This document shows, in pieces, positions 60,612-64,000 of a stretch of DNA of 64,000 nt. Source of the stretch: Pseudomonas anguilliseptica. Lineage in GTDB: Bacteria; Pseudomonadota; Gammaproteobacteria; Pseudomonadales; Pseudomonadaceae. The position numbers and the translations under genes were made by a program. Location: the NCBI RefSeq assembly GCF_900105355.1, contig NZ_FNSC01000001.1:1116001-1180000 (forward strand). Direction: 5' to 3'. Numbering within the stretch: position 1 is the stretch's first letter; every line of letters starts with the position of its first letter. The notes under the pieces were generated by a model, which saw only the letters and a list, made by a program, of their open reading frames with translations, was not told where the DNA came from and searched no databases.

Positions 60612-61598
60612 ATGGGTTGTAGCAATCTTCTGGTGCTCTACACCGGTGGCACCATCGGTATGCAAATGAGCGCCGCCGGCCTGGCCCCAGCGTCCGGCTT
60701 CGATGAGCGCCTGCGCCACCAGCAAGCGCTGGAGTCCCAGCCGCTGCCGCAATGGATCTTCCGCGAGCTGCTGCCGCCAATCGACAGCGCCAATATGAAC
60801 CAGAGCAACTGGCTGGCGATGGTCGCGGCGATTCGCGCCGCTATCGAGCAGGACGGCTGCGACGGCGTGCTGCTGCTGCACGGCACCGATACCCTTGCCT
60901 ACAGCGCTGCCGCCCTGAGCTTTCTGCTGTTGGGATTGCCCGTACCAGTGATTCTCAGCGGCTCGATGCTGCCGGCGGGTGCCGAGGGCAGCGATGCCTG
61001 GGGCAACCTGTTCGGCGCCATGCGCGCGCTGCAGGCCGGCGTCACTCCGGGCGTGCACCTGTATTTCAACGGTGAGCTGCTGCATGGTGCACGGGTCAGC
61101 AAGCTGCGCAGCGATGCCTTCGATGCCTTTCATGTGCTGCCGCGCCAGCGCCAGAGCCTACGTGCCGAGAGCACTCCGGCGAGCATCGACTACCGCCAGC
61201 CGCCTCAGCCGGTCAATCTGGCCGTACTGCCGTTCTATCCCGGTATCCAGGCCAGCCACCTGTGCGCCCTGCTCGACAGCGGCGTGCAAGGCCTGCTGCT
61301 GGAGTGCTACGGCAGCGGCACGGGCCCGGCTGCCGACACCGAACTGCTCGACGTACTCAAGGCCGCCCATGAACGTGGCGTGGTGCTGGCCGCAATCAGC
61401 CAGTGCCCGCACGGCCATGTCGAATTCGGCGTGTATGCCGCCGGCAGCCAACTGGCCAGCGCCGGGCTGATTTCCGCCGGCGGCATGACCCGCGAAGCGG
61501 CGCTGGGCAAGCTGTTCGCCTTGCTTGGCGCGGGCCTGAATCAGGCCGAGGTGGAGCACTGGTTTGCCTTGGATCTGTGCGGTGAACGGGCCGAATAA
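60612..61598 (+). CDS. L-asparaginase, type I
   Basis: A 328-residue asparaginase hydrolysing asparagine to aspartate and ammonia. VLYTGGTIGM holds the first catalytic Thr, and LLLHGTDTLAYSAAALSF the second (HGTDT). SGSMLPAGAEGSDAWGN and LECYGSGTGP follow. There is no signal peptide, so it is the cytoplasmic type. The ATG at 60612 after GGAG is preferred to an upstream start. Confidence 0.93.
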   Translation: MGCSNLLVLYTGGTIGMQMSAAGLAPASGFDERLRHQQALESQPLPQWIFRELLPPIDSANMNQSNWLAMVAAIRAAIEQDGCDGVLLLHGTDTLAYSAAALSFLLLGLPVPVILSGSMLPAGAEGSDAWGNLFGAMRALQAGVTPGVHLYFNGELLHGARVSKLRSDAFDAFHVLPRQRQSLRAESTPASIDYRQPPQPVNLAVLPFYPGIQASHLCALLDSGVQGLLLECYGSGTGPAADTELLDVLKAAHERGVVLAAISQCPHGHVEFGVYAAGSQLASAGLISAGGMTREAALGKLFALLGAGLNQAEVEHWFALDLCGERAE

Positions 61599-61700
61599 GT
61601 AGCTGCTTGCCGACGTGCAAGCCGCTATAGTCGCGCCCCCCGGCGAGCCCGCTCGCCAACCTACAGACCATCAACCATCCGACCTACAAGGACGTTCTGC

Positions 61701-62095
61701 ATGTCGTCGTTTCGCCTCGCCACGTTTCTGCTGCTCGCGCTGACCATCACCGGCTGCTCCACCAAAGCTTGGTTCAGCTGCCGGAGCACAGCACCATCAG
61801 CGTCAACCAACGCACCGAACAGCACCCGCAAGGCCTGGTGAAAACCCGCCCGTTCTTCTGGAACCGCACCGCTGGCGTGCCGTATCGGCTAACCAGTGCC
61901 ACCGGTGAAACCCTGTCCGAAGGCAAGCTGTGTACACGCTTTCGCGTGGTGTCGATCTTCTGGCCGCCCTACAGCATCATCTACTGGCCCATGGGCTTCG
62001 GTCAGCGCTGCTATGACCTGAGCAGCCACCTGCCGGCCGAATGCTCGCGTGAAGACCTGGTCAGCCTGATCAAGGACTACCGCGCTACACACTAA
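61701..62095 (+). pseudogene. Small lipoprotein, one frameshift
   Basis: The ATG at 61701 opens a lipoprotein signal MSSFRLATFLLLALTITGCSTK with lipobox ITGC. At about 61763-61767 the frame changes; the remainder LVQLPEHSTISVNQRTEQHPQGLVKTRPFFWNRTAGVPYRLTSATGETLSEG...FWPPYSIIYWPMGF continues in another frame to 62095. One missing base in the AAAGC stretch explains it. Restored length is about 132 residues. The function is unknown. Confidence 0.72.
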
Positions 62096-62183
62096 TGGAC
62101 TGAATGGCGGCAAACAGGGTCAAACCATCTACCCTGTTTGCAACACCTGTAACCCAGCTAATGACGCCAAGGAGGTTGCCGCC

Positions 62184-62639
62184 ATGCCCGTGCGCATTCC
62201 CGTCGAGATCCGTCCGATCACCAGCGCCGACCATGCTGCCTGGCTCCCGCTGTGGCAGGGCTATCAACGCTTCTATATGACCGAGATTGCTGCCGCGACC
62301 AGCGACATCACCTGGCAGCGCTTCCTCGACCCGGCCGAGCCGATGCACGCCGCGCTGGCCTGGCATGACGGTCAGGCGATTGGCCTGGTGCACTGGATCT
62401 ACCACCGATCGACCTGGACCAGCGGCGACTACTGCTACCTGCAGGACCTGTTTATCGCCAAGGACATCCGCAGCAGCGGTGCCGGCCGTCAGTTGATCGA
62501 GCATGCTTACCGCGAAGCCAAGGCCCACGGCTGCTCGCGCACCTACTGGCTGACCCACGAGAGCAACAACAAGGCCATGCTGCTGTATGAGCGCATCGCC
62601 GAGCGCTCCGGTTTTATCCAATACCGCAAGCTGTTCTAA
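62184..62639 (+). CDS. GNAT-family N-acetyltransferase, paralogue of the one at 56962
   Basis: A 151-residue GNAT protein: VEIRPITSADHAAWLPLWQGYQRFYM, CYLQDLFIAKDIRSSGAGRQLIEHAYREAK (acetyl-CoA loop), and LYERIAERSGFIQYRKLF. GGAGG lies upstream of the ATG. The two copies about 5 kb apart look like a duplication that has since diverged. Confidence 0.9.
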   Translation: MPVRIPVEIRPITSADHAAWLPLWQGYQRFYMTEIAAATSDITWQRFLDPAEPMHAALAWHDGQAIGLVHWIYHRSTWTSGDYCYLQDLFIAKDIRSSGAGRQLIEHAYREAKAHGCSRTYWLTHESNNKAMLLYERIAERSGFIQYRKLF

Positions 62640-62808
62640 GCACTGACCTTCTGGTCAGAAATTCTGTCCTGCAGTCTTGCCGCAGGCAGATTACGGCGCT
62701 ATCTTCTGCGCCACGCCCGGCCACCTGCGCCGGCCGCGCACCTGGATCAGCAGACAGGGTAAACACTGAGCTGGCTAACCTGAACCCAACTTCAGAGGAG
62801 CCAACTCA
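62640..62808. other. Intergenic gap upstream of the amidohydrolase
   Basis: 170 GC-rich bases with no gene seen. CAGAGGAG at 62793-62800 serves as the ribosome site for the next gene. Confidence 0.5.
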
Positions 62809-64000
62809 ATGGCTGCTACACGTATCTGGATCAAGAACCCCCTCGCCATCTTCACTGCCAACACCCTCGACGCCGCCGGCGGCCTGGTGATTGAAGATGG
62901 TGTGATCAGCGAACTGCTCAAGGCCGGCCAACAGCCGTCCCAGCCCTGCAACCGCACCTTCGATGCTCGCGAGCACGTGGTGCTGCCGGGCCTGATCAAC
63001 ACCCATCATCACTTCTACCAGACGCTCACCCGCGCCTGGGGCCCGGTGGTCAACCAGCCGCTGTTCCCCTGGCTGAAGACCCTGTACCCGGTATGGGCAC
63101 GCCTGACCCCCGAGAAGCTCGCCCTGGCCAGTAAAGTGGCCCTGGCCGAACTGCTGCTGTCCGGTTGCAGCACCGCCGCCGACCACCACTACCTGTTCCC
63201 GGGTGGCCTGGAAAACGCCATCGACGTGCAAGTCGAAGCCGTGCGCGAACTGGGCATGCGCGCCATGCTCACCCGCGGCTCCATGAGCCTGGGCGAAGCC
63301 GATGGCGGCCTGCCGCCGCAGCAGACCGTACAGGAGGGTGAAGTGATCCTGGCCGACAGCCAACGGCTGATCCATGACTACCACCAGCGCGGCGACGGCG
63401 CCCAGGTGCAGATCGCCCTGGCGCCCTGCTCGCCGTTCTCGGTGACCCAGGAAATCATGCGCCAGAGCGCCGAGCTGGCCGAGGAACTGGACGTACGCCT
63501 GCACACCCACCTGGCCGAAACCCTCGACGAAGAGGACTTCTGCCTGCAGCGCTTCGGCCTGCGCACCGTGGACTACCTGGACAGCGTCGGCTGGCTCAGC
63601 TCGCGCACCTGGCTGGCCCACGGCATCCACTTCAACCCGGATGAAATCGCCCGTCTGGGCCAAGCCGGCACGGGCATCTGCCACTGCCCAAGCTCGAACA
63701 TGCGCCTGGCTTCGGGCATCTGCCCGACCCTCGACCTGGAAGCCGCCGGCGCGCCGATCGGCATCGGCGTGGACGGCTCGGCATCCAACGATGCCTCGAA
63801 CATGATCCTCGAAGCGCGCCAAGCCCTGTATATCCAGCGCCTGCGCTACGGTGCCGAAAAGATCACCCCGGAACTGGTGCTGGGCTGGGCCAGCAAGGGC
63901 TCGGCCAAGCTACTGGGGCGCAGCGATATTGGCGAGCTGGCCGTGGGCAAGCAGGCCGACCTGGCCTTCTTCAAACTGGACGAGCTGCGCTTCTCCGGCA
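62809..64000 (+). CDS. 8-oxoguanine deaminase-like amidohydrolase, 3'-partial
   Basis: The first 397 residues of a zinc or iron amidohydrolase of the TrzA/AtzB/8-oxoguanine deaminase group. LPGLINTHHHFYQTLTRAW carries the metal His pair, then LLLSGCSTAADHHYLFP, LHTHLAET, WLAHGIHFNPDE, CHCPSSNMRLASGICP and GVDGSASNDASNM with the metal Asp. Length and motif order fit 8-oxoguanine deaminase of P. aeruginosa (about 450 aa). The gene runs off the window. Confidence 0.88.
   Translation, partial: MAATRIWIKNPLAIFTANTLDAAGGLVIEDGVISELLKAGQQPSQPCNRTFDAREHVVLPGLINTHHHFYQTLTRAWGPVVNQPLFPWLKTLYPVWARLTPEKLALASKVALAELLLSGCSTAADHHYLFPGGLENAIDVQVEAVRELGMRAMLTRGSMSLGEADGGLPPQQTVQEGEVILADSQRLIHDYHQRGDGAQVQIALAPCSPFSVTQEIMRQSAELAEELDVRLHTHLAETLDEEDFCLQRFGLRTVDYLDSVGWLSSRTWLAHGIHFNPDEIARLGQAGTGICHCPSSNMRLASGICPTLDLEAAGAPIGIGVDGSASNDASNMILEARQALYIQRLRYGAEKITPELVLGWASKGSAKLLGRSDIGELAVGKQADLAFFKLDELRFSG

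Overview
The window comes from a GC-rich Pseudomonas-type gammaproteobacterial chromosome. The order acyl-CoA dehydrogenase, small protein, bioD-bioC-bioH-bioF-bioB, comF, srkA, rarD, gcvR, GNAT, glcB matches the arrangement I recall for the PA0482-PA0508 region of P. aeruginosa. aspA with a LysR gene, and purE-purK, also fit that genus. No rRNA, complete tRNA or CRISPR array was seen.

Layout. 1-3599 is the 3' part of a two-partner-secretion haemagglutinin-like exoprotein with two frameshifts. 3.6-7.2 kb holds a LysR regulator divergent from an NTF2-like protein plus alpha/beta hydrolase pair, then a frameshifted membrane diguanylate cyclase. 7.4-16.1 kb holds a fatty-acid acyl-CoA dehydrogenase with a PsrA-type operator, the biotin operon (bioBFHCD) with a BirA-type operator, and comF. 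16.2-23.8 kb is core (srkA, rarD, gcvR, GNAT, glcB), interrupted by an IS630 copy and a 143-bp MITE-like palindromic element. 23.9-32.1 kb is accessory: an IS30 element, a less GC-rich signalling cluster (receiver/HD-GYP protein, sensor kinase, truncated second sensor), and an IS5-family element split by an IS66-family element with an 8-bp target duplication. 32.3-46.1 kb is core-like: aspA, LysR, Sel1 protein, polyamine-binding protein, acetylpolyamine amidohydrolase, IS630 copy 2, AraC regulator, purEK, a solute-binding protein, GlsB and a DUF3299 protein. 46.2-52.5 kb is a second accessory patch: an M23/LytM-like protein gene, interrupted by an IS110/IS1111 element and bounded by IS630 copy 3, between a truncated gene and a lipoprotein gene, then an intact IS5 copy. 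52.5-64 kb holds a dicarboxylate/amino-acid symporter, a solute-binding protein, a MocR regulator divergent from a PaiB-like protein and two acetyltransferases, an HTH regulator, an alanine/glycine symporter, an asparaginase, a lipoprotein, a third GNAT and an 8-oxoguanine deaminase-like enzyme cut by the window end.

Two themes stand out. First, eight IS copies from five families are concentrated in two patches and give nested and gene-disrupting insertions. Second, at least nine single- or two-base frameshifts and one nonsense codon lie in otherwise well-conserved genes, most at short homopolymers. That pattern fits residual sequencing error better than real gene decay, so the frameshifted genes should be read as probably intact in the organism. 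No clearly new biological system was demonstrated. The best candidates for follow-up are the disrupted M23-like/lipoprotein cluster, the HD-GYP/sensor cluster, and the BirA operator embedded in the start of comF.
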